The notes under the pieces are model-generated. The model was not told the origin of the DNA and searched no databases. It worked only from the letters and a program-made list of their open reading frames with translations. Below, piece by piece: positions 1 to 9,968 of a stretch of DNA of 64,000 nucleotides. Numbering within the stretch: the stretch's first letter is position 1; every line of letters starts with the position of its first letter. The translations under genes and the position numbers were made by a program. Where the stretch lies: contig NZ_JACHJY010000010.1 in assembly GCF_014203895.1 (NCBI RefSeq), positions 186,001 to 250,000 on the forward strand, written 5' to 3'. Source of the DNA: Streptomyces nymphaeiformis. Its GTDB lineage: Bacteria; Actinomycetota; Actinomycetes; Streptomycetales; Streptomycetaceae.

Positions 1-1071
1 GGCATCCTCAGCAAGGACAAGTACGCCGCCGACAAGCTCCGCGACGGCTTCGACGTCGACGGCTCGGGCCCGTACACCATGAAGGTCGAGCGCGAGGGCG
101 ACAAGGCCACCCGCTTCGTCTTCACCAAGAACCCCGCCTACAAGGGCGACATCACCCTGCGCAACGACAAGGTCGAACTGCGCCCCTACGCCGACGCCGG
201 CACCATGGGCGCCGCCCTGGAGCGCGACGACATCGACATGATGGCCCGCTCCCTGTCGCAGAAGCAGATCAAGGACCTCACCGAGACGCCCAAGGACAAC
301 ATCCGCGTCACCGAGGTCCCCGGCCTGGAGATCCGGTACCTCGGCTTCAACACCGACGCCCCCTCCGTCGAGCAGAAGGCCGTGCGCCAGGCCATGGCCT
401 CCGTCGTCGACCGGGGCGCCCTCGTCAACCTCGTCTACGGCCCCACCGCGGAGCCGCTGTACTCGCTGATCCCCTCCAGCATCACCGGCCACGCCACCCC
501 CTTCTTCGACGAGTACGGCGAGCCCGACCCCGTCCGCGCCGCCAAGCTCCTCAAGGACGCGGGCGTCAAGACCCCGGTCAAGGTGACCCTCAACTACACC
601 ACCGACCACTACGGCGCCGAGACCGCCCAGGAGTTCGAGGCGCTCAAGAAGCAGCTCGTCGCCAGCGAGCTCTTCGACGTCAAGATCCAGGGTGCCGAGT
701 GGTCCACCTTCCGCACGGCCCAGAAGCGCGGCGACTACGCCGTCTACGGCCTCGGCTGGTTCCCGGACTACCCGGACCCCGACAACTACATCGCGCCGTT
801 CCTCGACAGCGACAACTTCCTCAACACCCCCTACGTGAACAAGACCGTTCGCGAGAAGCTCATCCCGCGCTCGCGCCGCCAGGCCGACCGCAACGCCGCA
901 AGCCCCGTCTACGCGCAGATCCAGAAGATCGTCGCCAAGGACGTCCCCGTCCTGCCCCTGTGGCAGGGCAAGCAGTACGTCGCCGCCCGCGACGACCTCA
1001 ACGGAGTCGAGTACGCCCTCAACACCTCCTCCGACCTGCTGCTGTGGGAACTGGGCCGCGGCACCGCCTGA
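1..1071 (+). CDS. ABC transporter substrate-binding protein, family 5 (5' truncated)
   Basis: This is the C-terminal 356 residues of an extracellular solute-binding protein of the oligopeptide/dipeptide (SBP_bac_5) family, which would capture peptides or similar solutes for an ABC importer. The frame is open from the first base of the window, so the signal peptide and N-terminal lobe lie outside. The family look is clear: alternating lobes, an RxxGFNT-like strand (RYLGFNTDAP), a VRQAMA helix and the C-terminal segment VLPLWQGKQYVAARDDLNGV. The next gene is a paralogue with the matching block VLPLWQGKQYAVAREDVTGL, so the two are a tandem duplication. No permease or ATPase is seen beside them here; it may lie upstream. 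The 67-base gap to the next gene holds a GC hairpin at 1085-1110. Confidence 0.9.
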   Translation, partial: GILSKDKYAADKLRDGFDVDGSGPYTMKVEREGDKATRFVFTKNPAYKGDITLRNDKVELRPYADAGTMGAALERDDIDMMARSLSQKQIKDLTETPKDNIRVTEVPGLEIRYLGFNTDAPSVEQKAVRQAMASVVDRGALVNLVYGPTAEPLYSLIPSSITGHATPFFDEYGEPDPVRAAKLLKDAGVKTPVKVTLNYTTDHYGAETAQEFEALKKQLVASELFDVKIQGAEWSTFRTAQKRGDYAVYGLGWFPDYPDPDNYIAPFLDSDNFLNTPYVNKTVREKLIPRSRRQADRNAASPVYAQIQKIVAKDVPVLPLWQGKQYVAARDDLNGVEYALNTSSDLLLWELGRGTA

Positions 1072-1084
1072 CCCCTTCGTTGTC

Positions 1085-1110
1085 CCGGCCGCGCGCCCCT
1101 GCGCGGCCGG
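1085..1110 (+). terminator. Intergenic GC hairpin between the two binding-protein genes
   Basis: Arms CCGGCCGCGC and GCGCGGCCGG (10 bp, perfect) with a 6-base loop and no U-tract. It could be an intercistronic terminator or processing site that lowers expression of the downstream paralogue. Confidence 0.5.
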
Positions 1111-1138
1111 CCTGACAAGAGATCAAGAGGCAAGTTCT

Positions 1139-2722
1139 GTGAAGGCACGAAACAAGTGGCTGACGGCCCCGCTCGCCGCGGGCCTGTCCGCCGCCCTCCT
1201 CAGCGGCTGCGGCACCGAGCAGGGAAGCGGCTCCGGAGGCTCCGGAGACGGGATACGCGTCGGCATGTCCGACGAGATCCTCGCCACCGACCCGGCGGCC
1301 GGCTACGACCCCGGCTCCTGGCTGCTGTTCAACAACGTCTTCCAGTCCCTCCTCGCCTTCCCCAAGGGCGGCTCCGAGCCCGAGCCCGAGGCCGCCGACA
1401 AGTGCGAGTTCTCCGCGGGCAGCAAGGTCTACACCTGCACCCTGCGCGACGGCCTCACCTTCTCCAACGGCAACAAGCTCACCTCGGAGGACGTCAAGTA
1501 CTCCTTCGAGCGGGCCCTCAAGATCGCCGACCCCTCGGGCCCGGCGCCGCTGCTCTCCACCATCCAGAGCATCGAGACCCCCGACGAGAAGACCGTCGTC
1601 TTCCGCCTCAAGGTCCCGGACGCCACCTTCCCCAGCAAGATCGCCTCCGGCGCCGGCTCCATCGTCGACCACCACGACTACCCCGCCGACGCGCTGCGCA
1701 CCGACGGCAAGGCCACCGGCTCCGGCCCGTACAAGCTGGACTCCTTCGGCGAGTCCGAGGCCACGTTCTCCGCCAACCCCGGCTACAAGGGCAACGCCAA
1801 GCCCAAGAACGGCGCCGTCACCCTCAAGCTGTACCGCGGCGACCGCGCCGCCCTCGCCAAGGCCTTCACCGACGGCGACATCGACGTCGCCTACCGAGGC
1901 CTCTCCGCCGACGACATCTCCGCCCTGGAGAACTCCGCCACCACGGCCGACAAGGGCATCGAGGTCGTCACCGGCAGCAGCGCCGAGGTCCAGCACCTGG
2001 TCTTCAACATGAAGGACCCGGTCGTCGGCAAGCTCGGCGTCCGCAAGGCCATCGCCCACCTCGTCGACCGCGAGGCCCTCGTCGAGAACGTCTACAAGTC
2101 GACGGCCACCCCGCTCTACTCGATCGTCCCGGCCGGCATCGCCGGACACAACACCGCCTTCTACGACGCCTACGGCACCCCCGACACGGCCAAGGCGAAG
2201 AAGGCCCTCCGCTCCGCCGGCATCACCGACAAGGTGAAGCTCACCCTCTGGTCCACGCCCAGCCGCTACGGCCCGGCCACCGACCAGGAGCTCAAGGCCA
2301 TCGCCGAACAGCTCAACGCGAGCGGCCTCTTCGACGCCGACGTGAAGTCCGTCGCCTTCGACCAGTACGAGAAGGACATCGCCGCCGGCAAGTACGGCGT
2401 CTACGTCAAGGGCTGGGTCCCCGACTACCCCGACGCCGACAACTTCACCAGCCCCTTCTTCGGTGAGGGCAACGTCCTCGGCAACCACTACGAGAACCGC
2501 ACCATCACCGGCACCCTCCTCCCCGAGACCGCCGCCGTCGCCGACCGCGCCGGCACCGCCGACGAGTACGGACGCCTCCAGGACCTCGTCGCCGAGGAGC
2601 TCCCGGTGCTGCCGCTGTGGCAGGGCAAGCAGTACGCCGTCGCCCGCGAGGACGTCACCGGCCTCGAATGGACCCTCGACGCCTCGACCGTCTTCCGCTT
2701 CTGGGAGATCCGCAAGGGCTGA
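1139..2722 (+). CDS. ABC transporter substrate-binding lipoprotein, family 5
   Basis: A 527-residue solute-binding lipoprotein of the SBP_bac_5 family, the usual length. The GTG start is followed by a type II signal: basic KARNK, a hydrophobic stretch and lipobox LLSGC with lipid-modified Cys24, then a Ser/Gly-rich linker. It should sit on the outer face of the membrane and deliver peptides or related solutes to an ABC permease. The DGLTFSNGNKLTSEDVKYSFER block is the conserved family motif in the first lobe. An AGAGG-like ribosome site precedes the GTG. It is a paralogue of the upstream gene. Substrate cannot be assigned from sequence; no transporter membrane genes follow. Confidence 0.92.
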   Translation: MKARNKWLTAPLAAGLSAALLSGCGTEQGSGSGGSGDGIRVGMSDEILATDPAAGYDPGSWLLFNNVFQSLLAFPKGGSEPEPEAADKCEFSAGSKVYTCTLRDGLTFSNGNKLTSEDVKYSFERALKIADPSGPAPLLSTIQSIETPDEKTVVFRLKVPDATFPSKIASGAGSIVDHHDYPADALRTDGKATGSGPYKLDSFGESEATFSANPGYKGNAKPKNGAVTLKLYRGDRAALAKAFTDGDIDVAYRGLSADDISALENSATTADKGIEVVTGSSAEVQHLVFNMKDPVVGKLGVRKAIAHLVDREALVENVYKSTATPLYSIVPAGIAGHNTAFYDAYGTPDTAKAKKALRSAGITDKVKLTLWSTPSRYGPATDQELKAIAEQLNASGLFDADVKSVAFDQYEKDIAAGKYGVYVKGWVPDYPDADNFTSPFFGEGNVLGNHYENRTITGTLLPETAAVADRAGTADEYGRLQDLVAEELPVLPLWQGKQYAVAREDVTGLEWTLDASTVFRFWEIRKG

Positions 2723-2740
2723 CACCCCCGTCCCCACGCA

Positions 2741-2777
2741 CGAGGGCCCGGTACGCACCACGCGCACCGGGCCCTCG
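2741..2777. terminator. Bidirectional terminator hairpin
   Basis: Perfect 12-bp arms CGAGGGCCCGGT and ACCGGGCCCTCG around a 13-base loop. It lies between the convergent binding-protein and response-regulator genes, so it can serve both strands. Confidence 0.75.
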
Positions 2778-2796
2778 CCGCACCCACGGCCGATCG

Positions 2797-3474
2797 CTAC
2801 TGGCCGCCGGCCCCCGGCCGCACCAGACCGCTCTCGTACGCGTACACCGCGGCCTGCACCCGGTCCCGCAGACCCAGCTTCGTCAGCACATGGCCCACGT
2901 GCGTCTTCACCGTCGTCTCGCTGACGAACAGGTCCGCCGCGATCTCCGCGTTCGACAGGCCCCGCGCCACCAGCTTCAGCACCTCCACCTCGCGGTCGGT
3001 CAAGGTGTTCAGCGTGTCCGGCACCTGCTCCTCGCCCGTCGGCAGATGCGCCGAGTACTTGTCGAGCAGCCGGCGCGTGATCGACGGGGCCAGCATCGCC
3101 TCGCCCGCCGCCACCACACGGATCGCCTGCACCAGCTCGTTCGCCGGAGCGTCCTTCAGCAGGAAGCCGCTCGCCCCCGCCCGCAGCGCCTCCACCACGT
3201 ACTCGTCCAGGTCGAAGGTCGTCAGGACCAGTACCTTCGCCGGACCGTCCCGCCCCGGGCCGGTGATCTGCCGGGTCGCCTCCACCCCGTCCATCCGCGG
3301 CATCCGGATGTCCATCAGCACCACGTCCGGCTGCAGCGCGCGCACCTGCTCCTGCGCCTGCAGACCGTCGCCGGCCTCACCCACCACCGCGATGTCCTGC
3401 TCCGCCTCCAGAATCATCCGGAAGCCGGTCCGCAGCAGCGGCTGATCGTCGACCAACAGGACGCGGATCGTCAC
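2797..3474 (-). CDS. NarL/LuxR-family response regulator (orphan)
   Basis: A 225-residue two-component response regulator. The receiver domain occupies about residues 1-120, with acidic pocket Asp9-Asp10, phospho-acceptor Asp55 in VVLMDIRMP, the conserved Thr in VLVLTTF and Lys107. A LuxR-type helix-turn-helix follows at about 158-215 (LTDREVEVLKLVARGLSNAEIA). It would bind promoters when phosphorylated by a histidine kinase, but no kinase gene is adjacent, so it is an orphan in this window. The soluble kinase at 60955 is far away and nothing in the sequence links them. The next gene on this strand begins 48 bases upstream of its start region and encodes a nuclease. Confidence 0.93.
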   Translation of the reverse strand: MTIRVLLVDDQPLLRTGFRMILEAEQDIAVVGEAGDGLQAQEQVRALQPDVVLMDIRMPRMDGVEATRQITGPGRDGPAKVLVLTTFDLDEYVVEALRAGASGFLLKDAPANELVQAIRVVAAGEAMLAPSITRRLLDKYSAHLPTGEEQVPDTLNTLTDREVEVLKLVARGLSNAEIAADLFVSETTVKTHVGHVLTKLGLRDRVQAAVYAYESGLVRPGAGGQ

Positions 3475-3522
3475 AAGGGCTCCTTCACGGGGCTGGGCCC
3501 GGCCCTTTCACGCGGGCTGGGC

Positions 3523-4425
<903 letters not shown>

Positions 4426-4549
4426 GACGAAGACCCTACGACCCGCCACCGACAGCGAGCGGAATACCATCGACCTGGGACCCCGTCGCACTGCATGATC
4501 GAACCGTGACACATCCGACGCGGGTCACCCCACGCGACGAAAGGAACCC

Positions 4550-5740
4550 GTGAACCAGGACGAGCCCAAGCCGCAGCGGACCGAGGAGCCCGGCGGCGGG
4601 ATCCTCATGGGACGGCCCTTCGGCGTGCCCGTCTACGTCGCCCCCAGCTGGTTCGTCGTCGCCGCCCTCATCACCTGGGTCTTCGGCGACCAGATCGAGC
4701 GTGTCCTGCCCGAGCTCGGCGCAGCCCGGTACCTGGTCTCCCTCTTCTTCGCCGTCGCCTTCTACGCCTCCGTGCTCGTCCACGAGCTGGCCCACACCAT
4801 CGCCGCGCTCCGCTTCAAACTCCCGGTGCGCCGCATCCAGCTCCAGTTCTTCGGCGGCGTCTCCGAGATCGAGAAGGAGACCGAGACCCCCGGCCGCGAA
4901 TTCGTCCTCGCCTTCGTCGGCCCCCTCCTCTCCCTCGTCCTCGCCGGCGTGTTCTACCTCTCCCTGTACGCCGTCGAGCCCGGCACCGTCCCCGGGGTCC
5001 TCCTCGGCGGCCTGATGATCTCCAACCTGATCGTCGCGATCTTCAACCTGCTCCCCGGCCTCCCCCTCGACGGCGGCCGCATGCTCCGCGCCGTCGTCTG
5101 GAAGATCACCGGCAAGCCCATGAGCGGCACCGTCGCCGCCGCCTGGGTCGGCCGCGCCCTCGCCGTCCTCGTCCTCGTCGGCCTGCCCCTGCTCACCCGC
5201 ACCGGCCTCCTCGGCAACTCCACCGAGGACATCGGCGGCTTCGAGACCGTCACCGACGCCCTCCTCGCCGCGATCCTCGCCGCCATCATCTGGACCGGCG
5301 CCGGCAACAGCCTCCGCATGGCCCGCCTCCGCGAGCACCTCCCCGAACTCCGCGCCCGCGCACTCACCCGCCGCGCCATCCCCGTCGAACCCGCCACACC
5401 GCTCTCCGAGGCCCTCCGCCGCGCCAACGAGGCCGGCGCCCGCGCCCTCGTCGTCGTCGACGGCGCCGGCGAACCCACCGGCATCGTCCGCGAGGCCGCC
5501 ATCGCCGCCGTACCCCAGCACCGCCGCCCCTGGGTCGCCGTCAGCACCCTCGCCCAGGACCTCACCGACGGCATGCGGGTCCCCGCCGAACTCACCGGGC
5601 AGCCCCTCCTCGACCACCTCCGCGCCAGCCCCGCCACCGAGTACCTCGTCGTCGAGGACACCGGCGAGATCTACGGGGTCCTCGCCACCACCGACGTCGA
5701 ACGGGCCTTCGTCCAGGCCATGGCACGACCGTCCACGTAA
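4550..5740 (+). CDS. Site-2 protease family membrane metalloprotease with CBS domains
   Basis: A 396-residue M50-type intramembrane zinc protease. The zinc-binding motif HELAH is at about residues 78-82 and the second motif NLLPGLPLDGGRMLRA at 166-181 supplies the third ligand Asp174. Several transmembrane helices span roughly residues 33-250, and a CBS-domain pair occupies about 270-390 and probably senses a nucleotide. Such SpoIVFB-like enzymes cleave membrane-tethered regulators; the substrate here is unknown. The GTG start has a GAAAGGAA ribosome site. Only 18 bases separate it from trmI, but trmI appears to have its own promoter. Confidence 0.9.
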   Translation: MNQDEPKPQRTEEPGGGILMGRPFGVPVYVAPSWFVVAALITWVFGDQIERVLPELGAARYLVSLFFAVAFYASVLVHELAHTIAALRFKLPVRRIQLQFFGGVSEIEKETETPGREFVLAFVGPLLSLVLAGVFYLSLYAVEPGTVPGVLLGGLMISNLIVAIFNLLPGLPLDGGRMLRAVVWKITGKPMSGTVAAAWVGRALAVLVLVGLPLLTRTGLLGNSTEDIGGFETVTDALLAAILAAIIWTGAGNSLRMARLREHLPELRARALTRRAIPVEPATPLSEALRRANEAGARALVVVDGAGEPTGIVREAAIAAVPQHRRPWVAVSTLAQDLTDGMRVPAELTGQPLLDHLRASPATEYLVVEDTGEIYGVLATTDVERAFVQAMARPST

Positions 5741-5746
5741 CCCCGG

Positions 5747-5752
5747 TACTCT
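5747..5752 (+). promoter_or_regulatory. Candidate -10 box of leaderless trmI transcript
   Basis: Hexamer TACTCT ends six bases before the trmI ATG and there is no Shine-Dalgarno sequence, which suggests transcription starts at or next to the start codon. Seven other genes in this window show the same spacing. Confidence 0.55.
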
Positions 5753-5758
5753 GGTCGC

Positions 5759-6646
5759 ATGTCCGAACCGACCGGTGCCGCCCGCCGACGCGGGCCCTTC
5801 AAGGTCGGGGACCAGGTTCAGCTGACCGACCCCAAGGGCCGTCACTACACGTTCACGCTCGAAGAGGGAAAGAACTTCCACACCCACAAGGGTTCTTTCC
5901 CGCACGACGAACTGATCGGCGCCCCCGAGGGCAGCGTTGTCCGTACCACCGGAAACGTCGCCTACCTCGCGCTGCGCCCCCTGCTCCCCGACTACGTCCT
6001 GTCCATGCCCCGCGGCGCAGCCGTGGTCTACCCCAAGGACGCGGGGCAGATCCTGGCCTTCGCCGACATCTTCCCCGGCGCCCGCGTCGTGGAAGCGGGA
6101 GTGGGCTCGGGATCGCTGAGCAGCTTCCTCCTGCGCGCCATCGGAGACAGCGGCATGCTGCACTCCTACGAGCGCCGCGAGGACTTCGCCGAGATCGCGA
6201 AGGGCAACGTCGAGCGCTACTTCGGCGGCCCCCACCCCGCGTGGCAGCTGACCGTCGGCGACCTCCAGGACAACCTGTCCGACACCGACGTCGACCGCGT
6301 CATCCTGGACATGCTCGCCCCCTGGGAGTGCCTGGAGGCCGTCTCCAAGGCCCTCGTCCCCGGCGGCATCCTCTGCTGCTACGTGGCGACCACCACCCAG
6401 CTCGCCCGCACCGTGGAGTCCATCCGCGAGTTCGGCTGCTACGCCGAGCCGCAGCCCTGGGAGTCCATGATCCGCAACTGGCACGTCGAGGGCCTCGCCG
6501 TCCGCCCCGATCACCGCATGATCGGCCACACCGGCTTCCTCGTCACCGCCCGTCGCCTCGCGGACGGGGTGGAGCCCCCGATGCGCCGCCGCCGCCCCGC
6601 GAAGGGCGCCTACGGCGAGGACTACGAGGGCCCCAACAAGGGCTGA
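5759..6646 (+). CDS. trmI: tRNA (adenine(58)-N1)-methyltransferase TrmI
   Basis: A 295-residue S-adenosylmethionine-dependent methyltransferase expected to make m1A58 in the T-loop of tRNAs. Residues 1-80 form the small N-terminal beta domain (KVGDQVQLTDPKG), and the Rossmann fold carries the SAM-binding motif VVEAGVGSGSLSSFLLRAIG at about 103-122 and the catalytic-region block DRVILDMLAPWE. Length and motif order fit the bacterial TrmI family, which acts as a homotetramer. It sits upstream of the Pup-proteasome genes, a neighbourhood common in actinobacteria. The start is an apparent leaderless ATG. Confidence 0.93.
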   Translation: MSEPTGAARRRGPFKVGDQVQLTDPKGRHYTFTLEEGKNFHTHKGSFPHDELIGAPEGSVVRTTGNVAYLALRPLLPDYVLSMPRGAAVVYPKDAGQILAFADIFPGARVVEAGVGSGSLSSFLLRAIGDSGMLHSYERREDFAEIAKGNVERYFGGPHPAWQLTVGDLQDNLSDTDVDRVILDMLAPWECLEAVSKALVPGGILCCYVATTTQLARTVESIREFGCYAEPQPWESMIRNWHVEGLAVRPDHRMIGHTGFLVTARRLADGVEPPMRRRRPAKGAYGEDYEGPNKG

Positions 6647-6665
6647 CGTTCCGACATCCAGACCG

Positions 6666-6712
6666 CGCCGCCGTCGAGTTCCCCGCCCACGCGGAGGAAC
6701 TCGACGGCGGCG
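6666..6712 (+). terminator. Strong terminator hairpin after trmI
   Basis: Perfect 17-bp arms, left arm 6666-6682 and right arm 6696-6712, with a 13-base loop. It should end trmI transcription before the secreted-protein gene. Confidence 0.75.
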
Positions 6713-6871
6713 TCCTCATGTTCACGGCGGCGCCTGCCCTCCGTCGGCCCCCGTCGGTCCGTCGCCTTCGGAGACCGGCCGACCCAGCCCCACCCCAGCT
6801 GTTCCGTCCCCCTGTGACGTATGGCACGATGCCGGAAACCCCGCCGCACCACCCCACAGGAGACGTCTCGC

Positions 6872-7450
6872 GTGCAGCACTCCGCCGCCCCGGACCTCGC
6901 GGACCTCGCCCACACCCACGCCCGGCCGGCCCACTGGCTGGCCACCGCCACCGCGACCGCCGCGGTCGTCGCCCTCGCCGGATTCCTCCAGCCCGGCCCC
7001 GCCTCGGCGGGCGCCGCACCGGCCGCCGCCCCGCGCCCGGCACCCGCCCCCGACGCCGCCGGAGCCGAGTACCCCCTGGAATGCGGGGGAGCCCGCCACA
7101 CGGTCGCGAAGCGGGTCTCCGGAGACCTCGACGGCGACGGGAACCCCGAGACCGTTGCGGTCGTGCACTGCGAAGCCGGCTCCGGCACCCCGCCGAGCGC
7201 CGTCTACGTCCTCACCCGCGGCAAGGGCGGCGGCACCCCCGCGCGCGTGGTCGCCACCCTCGTCGCACCCGGGCAGCACCGGAACGTCACGGAGCTCTCC
7301 GTACGCGACGGAGCCGTACGCGCCACCCTGCTCGGCTACTCGTCCCCCGACGTGCCCAGCTGCTGCCCCGACGAGAAGGAGCAGGTCAGCTGGCGCTGGC
7401 AGGGCGGCGCCTTCGTCCGCGGCGACCAGACGGACGCGCTCGGCGTCTGA
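6872..7450 (+). CDS. Small secreted protein of unknown function
   Basis: A 192-residue predicted exported protein that I cannot assign to a named function. The chosen GTG has a good ribosome site (CAGGAGA) eight bases upstream; an ATG at 6821 lacks one. A hydrophobic segment at about residues 22-45 (WLATATATAAVVALAGF) ends in an Ala-rich APAAAPRPAPAPD stretch typical of a signal peptide or signal anchor. The mature part has a GDLDGDGNPETVAVVHC motif, resembling an FG-GAP/VCBS calcium-binding loop, and a SCCPDEKEQVSWRW segment with paired cysteines. It is convergent with the ferredoxin gene, 17 bases away. Confidence 0.72.
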   Translation: MQHSAAPDLADLAHTHARPAHWLATATATAAVVALAGFLQPGPASAGAAPAAAPRPAPAPDAAGAEYPLECGGARHTVAKRVSGDLDGDGNPETVAVVHCEAGSGTPPSAVYVLTRGKGGGTPARVVATLVAPGQHRNVTELSVRDGAVRATLLGYSSPDVPSCCPDEKEQVSWRWQGGAFVRGDQTDALGV

Positions 7451-7467
7451 GACGGACGCCCGGTCCG

Positions 7468-7779
7468 CTACTCGGCGTCGGGGCCGTACACCTCGACCCG
7501 GTCCGAGACCCGGCGCACATGGATGCAGTCGCCCGGGCACTCCTTCGCGGAGTCCACCACGTCCTGGAGCAGCGGCAGCGGCACCGGCGTGGTGGCCCCC
7601 GCGTCCTGGAGGAGCTCGTCGTCGGCGCTCTTCACATAAGCGAGCCCGTCGATGTCGAGCTCGAAGACCTCGGGAGCGTACTGCGCGCAGATCCCGTCCC
7701 CGGTGCACAGGTCCTGGTCGATCCAGACCTCCAGCGCCTCCTCGGCGCCCGTCGCCGGGCCCTCGTGCTGCACGGTCAT
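7468..7779 (-). CDS. Ferredoxin, single 3Fe-4S/4Fe-4S cluster type
   Basis: A 103-residue small ferredoxin. Cysteines in LCTGDGICAQYAPEVF (C-X5-C) and KECPGDCIHV supply the cluster ligands; this pattern matches actinomycete ferredoxins that donate electrons to cytochromes P450 and other oxidases. I chose the ATG at 7779, preceded by GGCAGGAGAT, giving MTVQHEG; an upstream in-frame start at 7839 has no ribosome site. A P450 gene lies about 19 kb away at 26516, so a partnership is possible but not shown. The divergent neighbour is arc, and the roughly 240-base space between the two coding regions carries both promoters. Confidence 0.88.
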   Translation of the reverse strand: MTVQHEGPATGAEEALEVWIDQDLCTGDGICAQYAPEVFELDIDGLAYVKSADDELLQDAGATTPVPLPLLQDVVDSAKECPGDCIHVRRVSDRVEVYGPDAE

Positions 7780-8019
7780 ATCTCCTGCCGTTTCTGCTTC
7801 GCGCGATAAGTCGGGCCACCCCTGACGGGTGTTGACCAAAGACGACGATACAACCGCCCGCTTTCAAGCGGTGAAGGGTGGGTATTCCCCTGGCGAGAGG
7901 GGAAGCGCAAGGGTGAAGATCGGACACACCCCGGAGTCTTTTTGATCTAGGGGTTTCAATCACCACCCACGCAGGTAGGGTCAGGAAGCGTCCAGCTCCC
8001 CTTGGAGGAGGTGAGGACC

Positions 8020-9786
8020 GTGGCAGCCCACGACGACGACATCAACCGCGGCATCCGGCCGGGGCGGGGGTCTGAAGACCCCGCCGGTCAGGTTGCCTAT
8101 CTCGAGCAGGAAATCGCCGTCCTGCGCCGCAAGCTCGCCGACTCTCCGCGCCACACGAGGATTCTCGAAGAGCGGATCGTCGAGCTGCAGACCAGCCTGG
8201 CCGGCGTGTCCGCGCAGAACGAACGTCTGGCGAACACGCTCCGTGAGGCCCGCGACCAGATCGTGGCCCTCAAGGAGGAGGTCGACCGGCTCGCACAGCC
8301 GCCGGCCGGCTTCGGTGTCTTCCTGCAGGCCAACGAGGACGGCACGTGCGACATCTTCACCGGGGGCCGCAAGCTCCGGGTGAACGTCAGCCCGAGCATC
8401 GAGCTCGAAGAGCTCAAGCGCGGCCAGGAAGTCATGCTCAACGAAGCGCTCAACGTGGTCGAGGCCATGGAGTTCGAGCGCGCCGGGGACATCGTCACCC
8501 TCAAGGAGATCCTCGAGGACGGCGAGCGCGCCCTGGTGGTGGGGCACACCGACGAGGAGCGGGTGGTGAGGCTCGCCGAGCCTCTGCTGGACGTCACCAT
8601 CCGCGCCGGCGACGCCCTGCTGCTCGACTCCAGGTCCGGCTACGTCTACGAGGTGGTCCCCAAGAGCGAGGTCGAAGAGCTCGTTCTGGAAGAGGTCCCG
8701 GACGTCGACTACGACAAGATCGGCGGTCTGGGCAACCAGATCGAGCTGATCCGCGACGCGGTCGAGCTCCCGTACCTCTACCCGGACCTCTTCAAGGAGC
8801 ACGAACTGCGGCCGCCCAAGGGCATCCTGCTCTACGGCCCGCCCGGCTGCGGCAAGACGCTGATCGCGAAGGCCGTGGCCAACTCGCTGGCCAAGAAGGT
8901 CGCCGAGGTGACCGGCCAGCCCGCGGGGAAGTCCTACTTCCTCAACATCAAGGGCCCCGAGCTCCTCAACAAGTACGTCGGAGAGACCGAGCGGCACATC
9001 CGCCTCGTCTTCCAGCGTGCCCGGGAGAAGGCGAGCGAGGGCACCCCCGTCATCGTCTTCTTCGACGAGATGGAATCCCTCTTCCGCACCCGCGGCTCCG
9101 GTGTCAGCTCGGACGTGGAGAACACCATCGTCCCGCAGCTGCTCGCCGAGATCGACGGCGTGGAAGGCCTGGAGAACGTCATCGTCATCGGCGCCTCCAA
9201 CCGCGAGGACATGATCGACCCCGCGATCCTGCGGCCCGGCCGGCTCGACGTCAAGATCAAGATCGAGCGTCCGGACGCGGAGGCCGCGAAGGACATCTTC
9301 GCGAAGTACCTCACGGAGACCCTGCCGCTCCACGCGGACGACATCTCCGAGCACAGCGGCTCGAAGGCCGCCGCCGCCCACGGAATGATCCAGTCGGTCG
9401 TCGAGCAGATGTACGCGGAATCCGAGGAGAACCGCTTCCTCGAAGTCACGTACGCCAACGGCGACAAGGAAGTCCTGTACTTCAAGGACTTCAACTCCGG
9501 CGCGATGATCCAGAACATCGTCGACCGGGCCAAGAAGATGGCCATCAAGGCCTTCCTCGACCACAACCAGAAGGGCATCCGGGTCTCCCACCTCCTCCAG
9601 GCTTGCGTGGACGAGTTCAAGGAGAACGAGGACCTGCCCAACACCACCAACCCCGACGACTGGGCCCGGATCTCCGGAAAGAAGGGCGAGCGGATCGTCT
9701 TCATCCGCACGCTCGTCACCGGAAAGCAGGGCGCGGACACCGGACGCTCCATCGACACGGTGGCCAATACCGGTCAGTACCTGTAA
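8020..9786 (+). CDS. arc: Proteasome-associated AAA ATPase Arc (Mpa)
   Basis: The hexameric ATPase that recognises pupylated proteins, unfolds them and threads them into the 20S proteasome. A coiled coil at about residues 20-80 (YLEQEIAVLRRKL, the Pup-docking region) is followed by OB-fold domains and an AAA module with Walker A GPPGCGKT near residue 273 and Walker B IVFFDEMES near 345. The protein ends GQYL, keeping the penultimate Tyr that docks into alpha-ring pockets. I chose the GTG at 8020, nine bases after a perfect GGAGGAG; the frame is open from a TTG at 8002 lying inside that ribosome site. The 588-residue length fits the family. A hairpin separates it from dop. Confidence 0.97.
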   Translation: MAAHDDDINRGIRPGRGSEDPAGQVAYLEQEIAVLRRKLADSPRHTRILEERIVELQTSLAGVSAQNERLANTLREARDQIVALKEEVDRLAQPPAGFGVFLQANEDGTCDIFTGGRKLRVNVSPSIELEELKRGQEVMLNEALNVVEAMEFERAGDIVTLKEILEDGERALVVGHTDEERVVRLAEPLLDVTIRAGDALLLDSRSGYVYEVVPKSEVEELVLEEVPDVDYDKIGGLGNQIELIRDAVELPYLYPDLFKEHELRPPKGILLYGPPGCGKTLIAKAVANSLAKKVAEVTGQPAGKSYFLNIKGPELLNKYVGETERHIRLVFQRAREKASEGTPVIVFFDEMESLFRTRGSGVSSDVENTIVPQLLAEIDGVEGLENVIVIGASNREDMIDPAILRPGRLDVKIKIERPDAEAAKDIFAKYLTETLPLHADDISEHSGSKAAAAHGMIQSVVEQMYAESEENRFLEVTYANGDKEVLYFKDFNSGAMIQNIVDRAKKMAIKAFLDHNQKGIRVSHLLQACVDEFKENEDLPNTTNPDDWARISGKKGERIVFIRTLVTGKQGADTGRSIDTVANTGQYL

Positions 9787-9795
9787 AACGCCCAC

Positions 9796-9832
9796 CGGCT
9801 GCGGATGTCCGGAAACCGGGCATCCGCAGCCG
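9796..9832 (+). terminator. Terminator-like hairpin between arc and dop
   Basis: Perfect 12-bp arms CGGCTGCGGATG and CATCCGCAGCCG with a 13-base loop, starting ten bases after the arc stop codon. A TAGGCT box at 9910-9915 could then start a separate dop transcript. Confidence 0.7.
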
Positions 9833-9968
9833 ACGCATTCCATCCAGCATTTCCCCCGGCATCACAGGGAAATACCGCAATCGATCTCCCCACCAGCGCG
9901 GAGCCGTTCTAGGCTCATCGGTACCGCCGAGTCGCGCACAGTGAGCGCCGCCGGGCAAGGAGGGCCGC

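Noticed and set aside
1019..2767. Long minus-strand open frame (about 580 codons) opposite the binding-protein gene
   Set aside because: Low-complexity Gly/Val/Ala/Asp composition typical of antisense reading of high-GC codons; overlaps a clear lipoprotein gene.
4436..6529. Minus-strand frame of about 700 codons opposite the M50 protease and trmI
   Set aside because: Acidic low-complexity product antisense to two clear genes; no family motif.
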